The notes under the pieces are model-generated. The model saw only the letters and a program-made list of their open reading frames with translations. It did no database searches and had not been told where the DNA came from. Shown in pieces: positions 25,621 to 33,586 of a stretch of DNA of 64,000 bases (its first letter is position 1; each line of letters opens with the position of its first letter). The DNA is taken from NCBI GenBank assembly GCA_017454355.1, contig JAFTDD010000084.1:1-64000 (forward strand), read 5' to 3'. Source of the DNA: Muribaculaceae bacterium. GTDB taxonomy: Bacteria; Bacteroidota; Bacteroidia; Bacteroidales; Muribaculaceae. Made by a program: the position numbers and the translations under genes.

Positions 25621-27252
25621 TTATATTTGTTGCTGCCGGAATTGAGTGGGAGTTTGATTGAATGTGCGTTTGAACGCCCTTGAGAAACCGGCCGCGTCTT
25701 CAAAACCGCAACGGAAAGCGACATCTGCAACCGTCGCCGACGGCTCATCATGCAATATGGCTCTCGCCTGCTCTAATCTGATGCGCAACACAAATTGTTG
25801 GGCGGTAACCCCGGTAATTTCCTTGATGCGCCGGTTTAGGTGTCCTCGCGTAATGCAAAGAGACGAGGCGAGCGTCTCAAGTAACAGATCTCCTTTGCCC
25901 ATAGCATCGCGCACATGCGCGACAACATTATCAAGAAACTCGCGGTCAGCGGCAACGATGGAGTCCTTATCATTTTCAGTCACATTGTCAGCGGTAGTGT
26001 GCCTTTCGATTTGATAGGCATCAACAATCGCCTGCAACGCGGCTACACGCATCCGTGAGCGGCGGCGATACCACCACAATAAAACGCCAGTTATAGCGAT
26101 TAGCACTCCCCCGCCAATAAATAATATATTGAGCAAGGAGTGATGGCGCGCATTTTCTTGCCGCAACCACTCGTTGTCAAACTCGGCGTTAAAGCGCGAG
26201 AGACTCTCGGCAGTGGCGTGGCTATAAAGCGAGTCTTTGAGCAGGTCAAAACGGTTCAGTTCGATGTGGGCACTATCCGGATTGATTGTCCAAAGACTCT
26301 CGTAAAGCCCTCGACGGGCGTGCAACTCGTTGCCCACGTCACCCATTCGGACAAAAAGAGCCGCTGCCTCACGGAAGACAGGCACGGCTTCCGCGTCACG
26401 CTCTTGCGATAACAACGCCTTCCCCAACTTATTGAGGGCAATGCCAAGCGAATGGCTATCATTGCTCTCACGCAGCACCGGAATCGCTCGGCCTAAAGTC
26501 GCCTCCGCCTCGCTATAGCGATGGAGACCAATGAGTGCAGATGCTATCTGTACCAAACGCACAGCGGCGCGATCCATACGGCCGCCGGTACTGTCGGTCT
26601 TATGGGCAAGCATAGCATATCGCAAAGATTTCTCGTCGTCAAGCATAGCGTGATATACCTCGCTTGCCGTGCCTTGCAACACAGCAAGGCGCACGGAATT
26701 ATCGGCCTGTTGCGCTTGCGCGATAGCCTTGAGTATATACTTCTCAGCCTCTTGTGGACGGTTCGCCCCTAAATAGATTCCGGCAATAGTATTCAGTGAA
26801 GCACTCATCAAATCGGGGTCGCCGCTTTTCTCATCAAGCGCATAGCATTGCCGGGCATAATCCGCAGCGGCATTATAGTCGGCTTGACGGAAACACACAA
26901 GGGCAAGCAAATTGAGGCAATCTGCCTCGACCGTGGTTGCGCGGCATAGAGGCAACGCCTGCTCGGCGTGAGCGCGAGAAGCGGCATAGTCGGCAGTCGC
27001 GTAATAGTATTCCCCCGCCCAGTAGTTCACCTGCTGCGTTATTGTGTCGGCCGGTGTCGTATCGTTGAAAACCACTACGTCGTCGGTGAGTTTAGCCTCG
27101 GCAAACGTCGCCATCAATGAGTTTGCCACAGCCACACGGTCTTGTCCTGTAGCCGTCTCAAACTTTTGCAACAGCGCGGCAACGTCTTCGGCGCCACTCA
27201 TCGATGGCACCAACAACAATACCGCCATTATTACAATCAATATCCTGCACAT
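25621..27252 (-). CDS. Membrane-spanning TPR / AraC-family transcriptional regulator
   Basis: A 543-residue protein. Residues 1-20 form an N-terminal signal or anchor (ILIVIMAVLLLVPS); about 25-350 are tetratricopeptide repeats; about 362-385 are a transmembrane helix (LLNILFIGGGVLIAITGVLLWW) followed by RRRSR. The last 100 residues are an AraC-type double helix-turn-helix with RGHLNRRIKEITG and VAFRCGFEDAAGFSRAFKR. The topology implies a periplasmic TPR sensor linked directly to a cytoplasmic DNA-binding domain. The nearest target is the LRR gene, whose upstream region carries two 21-bp-spaced sites. Confidence 0.88.
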   Translation of the reverse strand: MCRILIVIMAVLLLVPSMSGAEDVAALLQKFETATGQDRVAVANSLMATFAEAKLTDDVVVFNDTTPADTITQQVNYWAGEYYYATADYAASRAHAEQALPLCRATTVEADCLNLLALVCFRQADYNAAADYARQCYALDEKSGDPDLMSASLNTIAGIYLGANRPQEAEKYILKAIAQAQQADNSVRLAVLQGTASEVYHAMLDDEKSLRYAMLAHKTDSTGGRMDRAAVRLVQIASALIGLHRYSEAEATLGRAIPVLRESNDSHSLGIALNKLGKALLSQERDAEAVPVFREAAALFVRMGDVGNELHARRGLYESLWTINPDSAHIELNRFDLLKDSLYSHATAESLSRFNAEFDNEWLRQENARHHSLLNILFIGGGVLIAITGVLLWWYRRRSRMRVAALQAIVDAYQIERHTTADNVTENDKDSIVAADREFLDNVVAHVRDAMGKGDLLLETLASSLCITRGHLNRRIKEITGVTAQQFVLRIRLEQARAILHDEPSATVADVAFRCGFEDAAGFSRAFKRTFNQTPTQFRQQQI

Positions 27253-27300
27253 TGATTTCTAACTTTGTTATGAACGTCCTCGAAACTGTATCATAATTAG

Positions 27301-27317
27301 CGCACGCGTTGCGTGCG
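27301..27317. promoter_or_regulatory. Palindrome upstream of the TPR-AraC gene
   Basis: CGCACGC at 27301-27307 and GCGTGCG at 27311-27317 form a perfect inverted repeat with a three-base centre, about 50 bases upstream of the start codon. Could be an operator or a small hairpin. It shares the half-site GCAC/GTGC with the sites at 25561-25593. Confidence 0.35.
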
Positions 27318-27515
27318 GAAATCTTTCAAAAATCTTATTCTAAATATCACATTTATTAAATCCTTATAAATGAGAAATTAACTATTTATTTTTATTTTAG
27401 ATTTTGATAGATTTCCCGCCCGTTAGGGCGGCCTAATCCCAAAATATAAATTATGATACAGTTTCTGGCAGCAACAGCAAGCCCCCCCTTCAGGAGGGGC
27501 CGGGGGGAGGCCAAC

Positions 27516-28811
27516 TCAAATGGGAGTGGCGATGAGTTCGTGGGGAAGGGCTTGGGTGACTTGCACTGTGGTGAAGTCTCCAATGGTGAGAGGCTGCGAC
27601 TTGTCGATGAGCACTTCGGGGTCGACTTCCGGTGAGTCCCACTCCGTGCGGCCCACATAGCAGTCTTCTTCCTCACGGTCGACAATAACCCGCAGACTGC
27701 GTCCCACTTTCTCTTGCTGTATCTCCATCGAAATACCTTCTTGCAGGGCCATCAACGAGTCAAGCCGCCGCTGCTTCTCCTCAGGAGGCACGTCGTCATG
27801 CAGGTGTTGCGCGGCATAGGTGCCGGCTTCCTCACTGTAGGCGAACGCCCCCATGCGTTCAAAGCGCGTTTGTTTCACCCATTCCATCAGTTCGTCAAAC
27901 TCCGCTTCTCCTTCGCCCGGGAAGCCGACCATTAACGTCGTGCGCAAGTGCAGGCCGGGTACACGCTGCCGCATGGCCGTGATAAGGCGCTCGGTGGCAT
28001 GGCGGTCGATATGGCGCCGCATAGCCGTCAGCACCTTGTCGCTGATGTGCTGCAACGCAATGTCGAGATAGGAGCAGACGTTCGGCCGGGAGGCCATCAC
28101 ATCGAGCAGTTCCATCGGGAACTGTGCCGGATAGGCGTAGTGGAGGCGTATCCAGTCGACGCCGTCAATGTCTGCGATGCGGTCAACCAGTTCGGGCAGC
28201 ATCATGCGGTTTTCAAGGTCGAGACCGTAACTTGACAGGTCTTGGGCAATGACGTTGAACTCGCGCACACCTTTGTCACGCAGGTAGCGCACCTCATCAA
28301 GCAGATTGGACATGGGCACGGAGTGATGACGGCCCGTGATGAGCGGTATGGCGCAGAAGGCGCAAAAGCGGTTGCAGCCCTCAGATATTTTCAAGTAGGC
28401 ATAGTGGCCGGGGGTGGTGAGCACTCGTTCGGCGGCAAGGTCATCGCGATAGGCTTTGCCGATATAGTCAAGGATGCCGCGCCAGTCAAACTTGCCGTAG
28501 AAGCGGTCCACCTCGGGCAACTCATCCACCAGTTCGGCACGAAAGCGCTCGGCCAGGCACCCCATCACAATGAGTCGTCCGATGCGTCCGCGACGCTTCA
28601 TTTCGCCCAACTGCAGAATCGTGTCGATGCTCTCCTGCTGGGCGTCGGCAATAAAGCCGCAGGTGTTGACGATGACAATCTCGCCATTAACATGCTCCGG
28701 GTCGTGCTCGACGGTATAGCCGGCGGCCTGTAACTGACGCAGCAGATGCTCGGAGTCAACAAGATTCTTGGAGCAGCCCAGCGAAATAATGTCTATCTTA
28801 CCACGCTTCAT
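27516..28811 (-). CDS. rimO: Ribosomal protein S12 methylthiotransferase
   Basis: Radical-SAM enzyme adding a methylthio group to Asp89 of ribosomal protein S12. The 431-residue protein has an N-terminal UPF0004 domain (ISLGCSKNLVDSE, with further Cys in VNTCGF and MGCLAERF), the radical-SAM motif CNRFCAFC, and a C-terminal TRAM domain (VGRSLRVIVDRE). These features distinguish it from MiaB. The start overlaps the ftsY stop by four bases, a pairing that is conserved in Bacteroidales. Confidence 0.97.
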   Translation of the reverse strand: MKRGKIDIISLGCSKNLVDSEHLLRQLQAAGYTVEHDPEHVNGEIVIVNTCGFIADAQQESIDTILQLGEMKRRGRIGRLIVMGCLAERFRAELVDELPEVDRFYGKFDWRGILDYIGKAYRDDLAAERVLTTPGHYAYLKISEGCNRFCAFCAIPLITGRHHSVPMSNLLDEVRYLRDKGVREFNVIAQDLSSYGLDLENRMMLPELVDRIADIDGVDWIRLHYAYPAQFPMELLDVMASRPNVCSYLDIALQHISDKVLTAMRRHIDRHATERLITAMRQRVPGLHLRTTLMVGFPGEGEAEFDELMEWVKQTRFERMGAFAYSEEAGTYAAQHLHDDVPPEEKQRRLDSLMALQEGISMEIQQEKVGRSLRVIVDREEEDCYVGRTEWDSPEVDPEVLIDKSQPLTIGDFTTVQVTQALPHELIATPI

Positions 28812-29761
28812 TTGCCGAAGAGTGACTTGACGAACTCTGTCTTACGGAACACTTGCAGGTGGTCCATTCCCTCGCCAAGACCGATATACTTGACGGGGAT
28901 TTGGAACTGATCACTGATACCAATCACCACGCCGCCCTTGGCGGTGCCGTCGAGTTTGGTGACTGCCAGCGCGTTGACTTCGGTGGCGGCCACAAACTGC
29001 TTTGCTTGCTCGAAAGCGTTCTGCCCGGTTGAGCCATCCAGCACGAGCAGTACCTCGTGTGGCGCCTCGGGCAGCACTTTGCGCATCACATCTTTTATCT
29101 TGGTGAGTTGGCGCATCAGGTTGACGTTGTTGTGCAATCGTCCTGCTGTGTCAATGATGACGACATCGGCATTTTGTGCCACGGCACTCTGACAGGCGTC
29201 AAAGGCTACGCTTGCCGGGTCGGTACCCATCTGGTGCTTAATCACCGGCACGTCCACACGCTGTCCCCAAATCTCAAGTTGCTCATCGGCGGCGGCGCGA
29301 TAGGTGTCGGCGGCACCGAGCACAACTTTGTTGCCGGCTTTCTTGAACTGGTAGGCCAGTTTGCCGATGGTAGTCGTCTTGCCAACGCCGTTCACTCCAA
29401 CGACCATAATTACGTAGGGTCGCTTGCCCTCAGGCACGGTGAAGTCGGCGGCATCGGCATTGTTGTTGTCGACGAGCATCTGCGTTATCTCGTCACAGAG
29501 CAAGTCGTTGAGTTCTCCGGTGCCGACATATTTGTCGCGAGCAACGCGAGCCTGGATGCGGTCGAGGATTTTCAACGTCGTGTCCACTCCCACGTCACTG
29601 GTGATGAACACTTCCTCAAGGTTGTCGAGCACATCGTCGTCGATTGTCGACTTGCCGGCGATAGCGTGAGCAATCTTGCCGAATAGGCCTCGCTTGGTCT
29701 TGTCAAGGCCTTGGTCGAGCGTCTCTTTTTTCTCACGTGAGAAGAAGTCAATTAGTCCCAT
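28808..29761 (-). CDS. ftsY: Signal recognition particle receptor
   Basis: SRP-dependent GTPase that delivers ribosome-nascent-chain complexes to the Sec translocon. The 317-residue protein lacks a long acidic A domain and consists of the N domain and the NG GTPase: G1 GVNGVGKTTTIGKL, the G2 region DTYRAAADEQLEIW, G3 DTAGR and G4 TKLDG. The short N-terminus (MGLIDFFSREKKE) carries a typical membrane-targeting helix. The stop overlaps the rimO start. Confidence 0.97.
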   Translation of the reverse strand: MGLIDFFSREKKETLDQGLDKTKRGLFGKIAHAIAGKSTIDDDVLDNLEEVFITSDVGVDTTLKILDRIQARVARDKYVGTGELNDLLCDEITQMLVDNNNADAADFTVPEGKRPYVIMVVGVNGVGKTTTIGKLAYQFKKAGNKVVLGAADTYRAAADEQLEIWGQRVDVPVIKHQMGTDPASVAFDACQSAVAQNADVVIIDTAGRLHNNVNLMRQLTKIKDVMRKVLPEAPHEVLLVLDGSTGQNAFEQAKQFVAATEVNALAVTKLDGTAKGGVVIGISDQFQIPVKYIGLGEGMDHLQVFRKTEFVKSLFGK

Positions 29762-29795
29762 TATAGTCGTTTTAGTCGTTAGTCTGGAAAAAGAG

Positions 29796-30551
29796 TTAGT
29801 TTAGAGTGGGTAGAGGTGGTAGCACGCCGAGTTGGTTGATAAACTCGTGAGTGCCGTCATAGAGACCGTAAGCAGCCACGATGAGCAGAATGGTGCCCAT
29901 CACGCGATTTATGGTCCACATACTGTCGATGTTAATTGTCATGCGTGACCGCACTTTATCAACGCTCCAAGTGATTACCAGCCACCACAACAACGCTCCG
30001 GCCACAATAAAGACAAAACCCAACACGATGTGAAACCATGAATGTTCGGTGGCCGGAAAAGAAAAGCGAGCCATCAGTGGAATAATCAGAAAGATAATGA
30101 GAGGGTTGCTCAGCGTCAAAAAGAAACCGGTCATCACGTCACGAACCCGCTCGTTGCGAGCCAACCAATCTTGGATTTTCTTCACTTCGCCCTTGATGCC
30201 TCCTGATGTGGCGGACGGCTGATTGTCGTGGGCACGCACTTGGCTGTCGTGGTGTGGTTCCGGCTTGTGCAATATCATGAAAAGGGCGTAGGCTATGAGC
30301 AAGGCGCTACCTATAATCTCGAGCAACTTCATGTTGGCTTCGATCCATGACATGACGATGCTGAGGCCTAAGCCGGTGAGCATACAATAAAAGAGGTCAC
30401 TGATTGCGGCCCCGATACCGGTGTAAAGTCCCGATTGTCGGCCGTTATTCAACGTGCGTTGCACGCAGAGAATGCCAATCGGACCCATCGGGGCCGATAG
30501 CAGTACTCCGATTGATAAACAACCTATTATCAATGAAAAAAAGACATCCAT
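29796..30551 (-). CDS. LysE-family amino acid exporter
   Basis: A 251-residue membrane protein with about six hydrophobic segments. The N-terminal family signature SAPMGPIGILCVQRTLNNGR followed by GIGAAISDLFYC is clear. A charged loop in the middle (about residues 85-115) is longer than usual for the family. The ATG at 30551 is chosen over an upstream TTG. Members export basic or neutral amino acids or homoserine lactones; the substrate here is unknown. It ends 34 bases before ftsY. Confidence 0.88.
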   Translation of the reverse strand: MDVFFSLIIGCLSIGVLLSAPMGPIGILCVQRTLNNGRQSGLYTGIGAAISDLFYCMLTGLGLSIVMSWIEANMKLLEIIGSALLIAYALFMILHKPEPHHDSQVRAHDNQPSATSGGIKGEVKKIQDWLARNERVRDVMTGFFLTLSNPLIIFLIIPLMARFSFPATEHSWFHIVLGFVFIVAGALLWWLVITWSVDKVRSRMTINIDSMWTINRVMGTILLIVAAYGLYDGTHEFINQLGVLPPLPTLN

Positions 30552-30664
30552 CAATCTAAAAAGCAATTTTCAAACTACAAAGTTAAGAAAAAAGTATGAT
30601 GTATGATGTACTTTGTGCGAAGTATTTTTAGTTTTTGTTTCCGCCTCATCGGGCGTTGAGGCCT

Positions 30665-31048
30665 TTAATGGTAACAGTGAAGGGGCACATCAAAGGCGTT
30701 TGGATAATAGTCAAGCGACATCTCGCCGTCGGCGTTCACTTGCACGATGACTACGTCAAACTGGACGTCGACATTGAGGTTGTAGTGGCGCACATAGCCG
30801 TTTGCCGCATTAATGAGCAGCCGGCGTTTGTGTGCCGTAATCGCTTGAGTAAAGTCAAAGGCGTCGTTTGCCGTGCGTGTCTTTACCTCTACGATGTGCA
30901 AGAGGCGCGCCCCTTCCTCGTAGGCGACGATGTCTATCTCAAGGTGATTGAGCCGCCAATTGAGTTCTCTAATCACCATTCCTTTCGCGATAAGCATTTC
31001 GCAGGCGAATTGTTCGCCGGCATGTCCCAGGTCGTTATGTTGTGCCAT
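30665..31048 (-). CDS. yraN: YraN/UPF0102 family putative nuclease
   Basis: A 127-residue protein with the restriction-endonuclease-like core of UPF0102: GHAGEQFACEMLIAKG at the N-terminus, NHLEIDIVAYEE, then IVEVKTRT. The acidic residue plus ExK pattern (EID, EVK) is the predicted metal-binding site. Suggested roles are in DNA processing, but none is firmly established. The ATG at 31048 is preferred because the alternative TTG lies inside the promoter element at 31070-31077. Confidence 0.9.
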   Translation of the reverse strand: MAQHNDLGHAGEQFACEMLIAKGMVIRELNWRLNHLEIDIVAYEEGARLLHIVEVKTRTANDAFDFTQAITAHKRRLLINAANGYVRHYNLNVDVQFDVVIVQVNADGEMSLDYYPNAFDVPLHCYH

Positions 31049-31069
31049 ATAAGTTGAGGTTTGTGGTGG

Positions 31070-31149
31070 CAAATTTAGGACAATATTTTGGGTTAAACTA
31101 ATAATTTAGATAAATTCACATAATTGACGGGAGAAATTTTGTAATTTTG
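31070..31149. promoter_or_regulatory. Divergent yraN / prfA promoter region
   Basis: TAAATTTG on the minus strand (plus-strand CAAATTTA, 31070-31077) serves yraN, and TAATTTTG at 31142-31149 serves prfA with a predicted leader of about 20 bases. The -33 elements are not clear. Confidence 0.6.
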
Positions 31150-31176
31150 CAGTCTCAAACTTATATAGGGACATAA

Positions 31177-32283
31177 ATGAAAGAAAATGCACTGCTGAAA
31201 CGGTTGGAAGGCATGGAGGCTCGTTTTGAGGAAGTGGCGACGCTCATCGCCGACCCTGCTGTGCTTGCCGACCAGCCTCGATATGTAAAACTTACTCGAG
31301 AGTACAAACACTTGCAAACTCTCGTGGATGCGACGCATCGCTACCGTACGATGCTTGATGATATTGATACGGCACACTCGATGCTCAATGATGATGATAA
31401 CGACATGCGCAGCCTTGCGCGAGAGACCCTTGATACCGCCAACGCTGCGCTACCGGCTCTTGAACAAGAGATAAAACTGTTGCTGATTCCGGAAGACCCG
31501 GAGGATGCGAAAAATGTGGTGCTGGAGATTCGTGGCGGCACGGGGGGCGATGAGGCGGCTCTGTTTGCCGGCGATCTGGCGCGAATGTACACCCGCTATT
31601 GCCAAAACCGAGGCTGGACAGTGCAGATGTCCAGTTGCACCGAAGGTGCAGCGGGGGGCTTTAAGGAGGTCATTTTCAGCATCACCGGGCAGGGTGCCTA
31701 CGGCACTTTGAAATATGAGAGCGGTGTACACCGGGTGCAACGAGTGCCGGCCACCGAGACACAGGGACGTGTGCACACCAGTGCGGCCAGCGTGGCCGTG
31801 CTGCCCGAGGCAGAACCTTTTGACGTGCAGATTAACGAGGGAGAGATTAAGTGGGACACGTTCCGCAGCAGCGGCGCCGGTGGACAGAATGTTAATAAGG
31901 TGAACAGTGGTGTGCGCCTTCGCTATATGTGGACAAATCCCGTAAGTGGAGAGCAGCAAGAGATCCTTATTGAGTGTACCGAGACGCGCGACCAACCCAA
32001 GAACAAGGAGCGCGCTTTGGCTCGACTGCGCACGTTCATTTACGATCACGAGCATCAAAAGTATGTTGACGACATTGCCTCGCGGCGCAAGACACTCGTC
32101 AGTACAGGCGACCGTTCGGCAAAAATCCGTACATATAACTATCCTCAGGGACGCATCACTGACCACCGAATCGGTTACACAATCTATAATCTGCCGGCAT
32201 TTATGGACGGTGACATTCAAGACTGTATCGACCACCTCGCTGTTGCCGAAAATGCCGAAAAACTCAAGCAGGCCGAACTTTGA
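31177..32283 (+). CDS. prfA: Peptide chain release factor 1
   Basis: Recognises UAA and UAG and triggers peptide release. The 368-residue protein has the RF1-type codon-recognition tripeptide PAT (in RVPATETQGR) and the catalytic GGQ at residues 235-237. Domain order is the N-terminal helical domain, the anticodon domain, the GGQ domain, and the C-terminal domain. A family B repeat separates it from dxr. Confidence 0.97.
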   Translation: MKENALLKRLEGMEARFEEVATLIADPAVLADQPRYVKLTREYKHLQTLVDATHRYRTMLDDIDTAHSMLNDDDNDMRSLARETLDTANAALPALEQEIKLLLIPEDPEDAKNVVLEIRGGTGGDEAALFAGDLARMYTRYCQNRGWTVQMSSCTEGAAGGFKEVIFSITGQGAYGTLKYESGVHRVQRVPATETQGRVHTSAASVAVLPEAEPFDVQINEGEIKWDTFRSSGAGGQNVNKVNSGVRLRYMWTNPVSGEQQEILIECTETRDQPKNKERALARLRTFIYDHEHQKYVDDIASRRKTLVSTGDRSAKIRTYNYPQGRITDHRIGYTIYNLPAFMDGDIQDCIDHLAVAENAEKLKQAEL

Positions 32284-32290
32284 CAGAAAG

Positions 32291-32332
32291 GTTAACCGTT
32301 GACCATGCCGCGCGCCCTCGCGCCGGCAAACC
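32291..32332 (+). repeat. Family B repeat, copy 5
   Basis: GTTAACCGTTGACCATGCCG is followed by the GC-rich core CGCGCCCTCGCGCCGGC. It is located seven bases after the prfA stop codon and is non-coding here. Confidence 0.85.
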
Positions 32333-32364
32333 ATCGACGGCAAACAGCAAACTAAAAACAACGA

Positions 32365-33522
32365 ATGACAAATATCGCAATATTGGGTAGCACCGGCTCT
32401 ATTGGGCGCCAAACGCTTGACATTGTAGCCGAGTATCCGACCTTATTCAAGGTTGCTCTGCTGGTGGCGAATAGCAGCACTGACCTGCTTGTGAAGCAAG
32501 CACGACAATTCTTGCCCGAGCAGGTTATTATCGCGCGCGATGACCTCTACCCTATCGTGCGTGATGCGCTTGCCGACCTACCTATTGAGGTGGCCTGCGG
32601 CGCGCACGCTATCGCCGAGGCTGTCACCCGCCCCGAGGTTGACACCGTGGTCACCGCTATGGTGGGATATAGTGGCTTGGAACCGACAATTGCCGCCATC
32701 AAAGCCGGCAAAACTATAGCCCTGGCCAATAAAGAAACGCTTGTGGTGGCAGGCGACTTAATCACGCGACTGTTGCAGTCGAGCCGCAGCAAGATTTATC
32801 CGGTTGACAGTGAGCACGGCGCGTTCTGGCAGTGCCTCGTGGGTGAACGGCACGAGGATATCGACCGATTGCTGCTAACAGCCAGTGGTGGCCCATTCCG
32901 CACGCTGCCACGCGAACAACTCGCCACGGTCACCGCCGCCGATGCTCTCAAACATCCGAACTGGGCTATGGGTGCCAAAATTACCATCGATAGCGCAACG
33001 ATGATGAACAAAGGATTTGAGATGATTGAGGCTCGGTGGCTATATGATATCGAGCCGGACCGCATTACGATCATCGTTCATCCACAATCGATTGTACACT
33101 CAATGGTGGAGTTTGTCGACGGTTCGGTCAAGGCTCAACTCGGCTTGCCTGATATGCACCTGCCAATCCGCTACGCGCTCGGCCTGCCCTCCGGCCGATT
33201 GGCAACCCCAACCCATCGAATGACTCTCAACGACTTTGCCACGCTCACTTTTGAAGAACCGGACCGGGCAAAGTTCCCTCTCATTGATGTTGCCTACGAC
33301 GCCGCACGGCGCGGCGGCAACGTGCCTTGTGTGATGAACGCCGCCAACGAGATTGCAGTGGCGGCCTTCCTCAAGGGTGACATCGGTTTTAACGACATCC
33401 ATCGCATCATTACGGGCACCATGTCGCGCATGCCGCTCATTCCCGAGCCAACCTATGATGACTATGTGGCCACCAATGCCGAGGCTCGCCAGATAGCCGA
33501 AGAATTAACGACTAACAATTAA
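32365..33522 (+). CDS. dxr: 1-deoxy-D-xylulose 5-phosphate reductoisomerase
   Basis: NADPH-dependent second enzyme of the non-mevalonate pathway, downstream of Dxs (gene at 14533). The 385-residue protein has the NADPH-binding GSTGSIGRQTLDI, the metal-binding region PVDSEHGAFWQCL and the substrate region DSATMMNKGFEMIEARWLY. All family regions are intact. It shares its strand with prfA and rseP; a family A repeat lies in the spacer before rseP. Confidence 0.98.
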   Translation: MTNIAILGSTGSIGRQTLDIVAEYPTLFKVALLVANSSTDLLVKQARQFLPEQVIIARDDLYPIVRDALADLPIEVACGAHAIAEAVTRPEVDTVVTAMVGYSGLEPTIAAIKAGKTIALANKETLVVAGDLITRLLQSSRSKIYPVDSEHGAFWQCLVGERHEDIDRLLLTASGGPFRTLPREQLATVTAADALKHPNWAMGAKITIDSATMMNKGFEMIEARWLYDIEPDRITIIVHPQSIVHSMVEFVDGSVKAQLGLPDMHLPIRYALGLPSGRLATPTHRMTLNDFATLTFEEPDRAKFPLIDVAYDAARRGGNVPCVMNAANEIAVAAFLKGDIGFNDIHRIITGTMSRMPLIPEPTYDDYVATNAEARQIAEELTTNN

Positions 33523-33528
33523 CAACAA

Positions 33529-33570
33529 CCGTTCATGGTGGGCGGGCACCGCCCCGCCCACTACCGACTA
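33529..33570 (+). repeat. Family A hairpin repeat, copy 4
   Basis: CCGTTCATGGTGGGCGGGCA starts the copy, which forms a perfect stem of GTGGGCGGG with CCCGCCCAC. It is almost identical to copy 1 including the left flank and is bracketed by TAACGACTA-type sequence on both sides. Confidence 0.88.
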
Positions 33571-33586
33571 TTGAATAACAACTGAT

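Noticed and set aside
27480..27510. C-rich and G-rich tract after rimO as a terminator
   Set aside because: A hairpin can be drawn, but no T-run follows on the minus strand and the sequence looks like a degenerate low-complexity repeat; evidence was too weak to list.
31450..32412. A 320-codon minus-strand frame over prfA and the family B repeat
   Set aside because: Antisense to release factor 1; the only family resemblance is to repeat-encoded residues.
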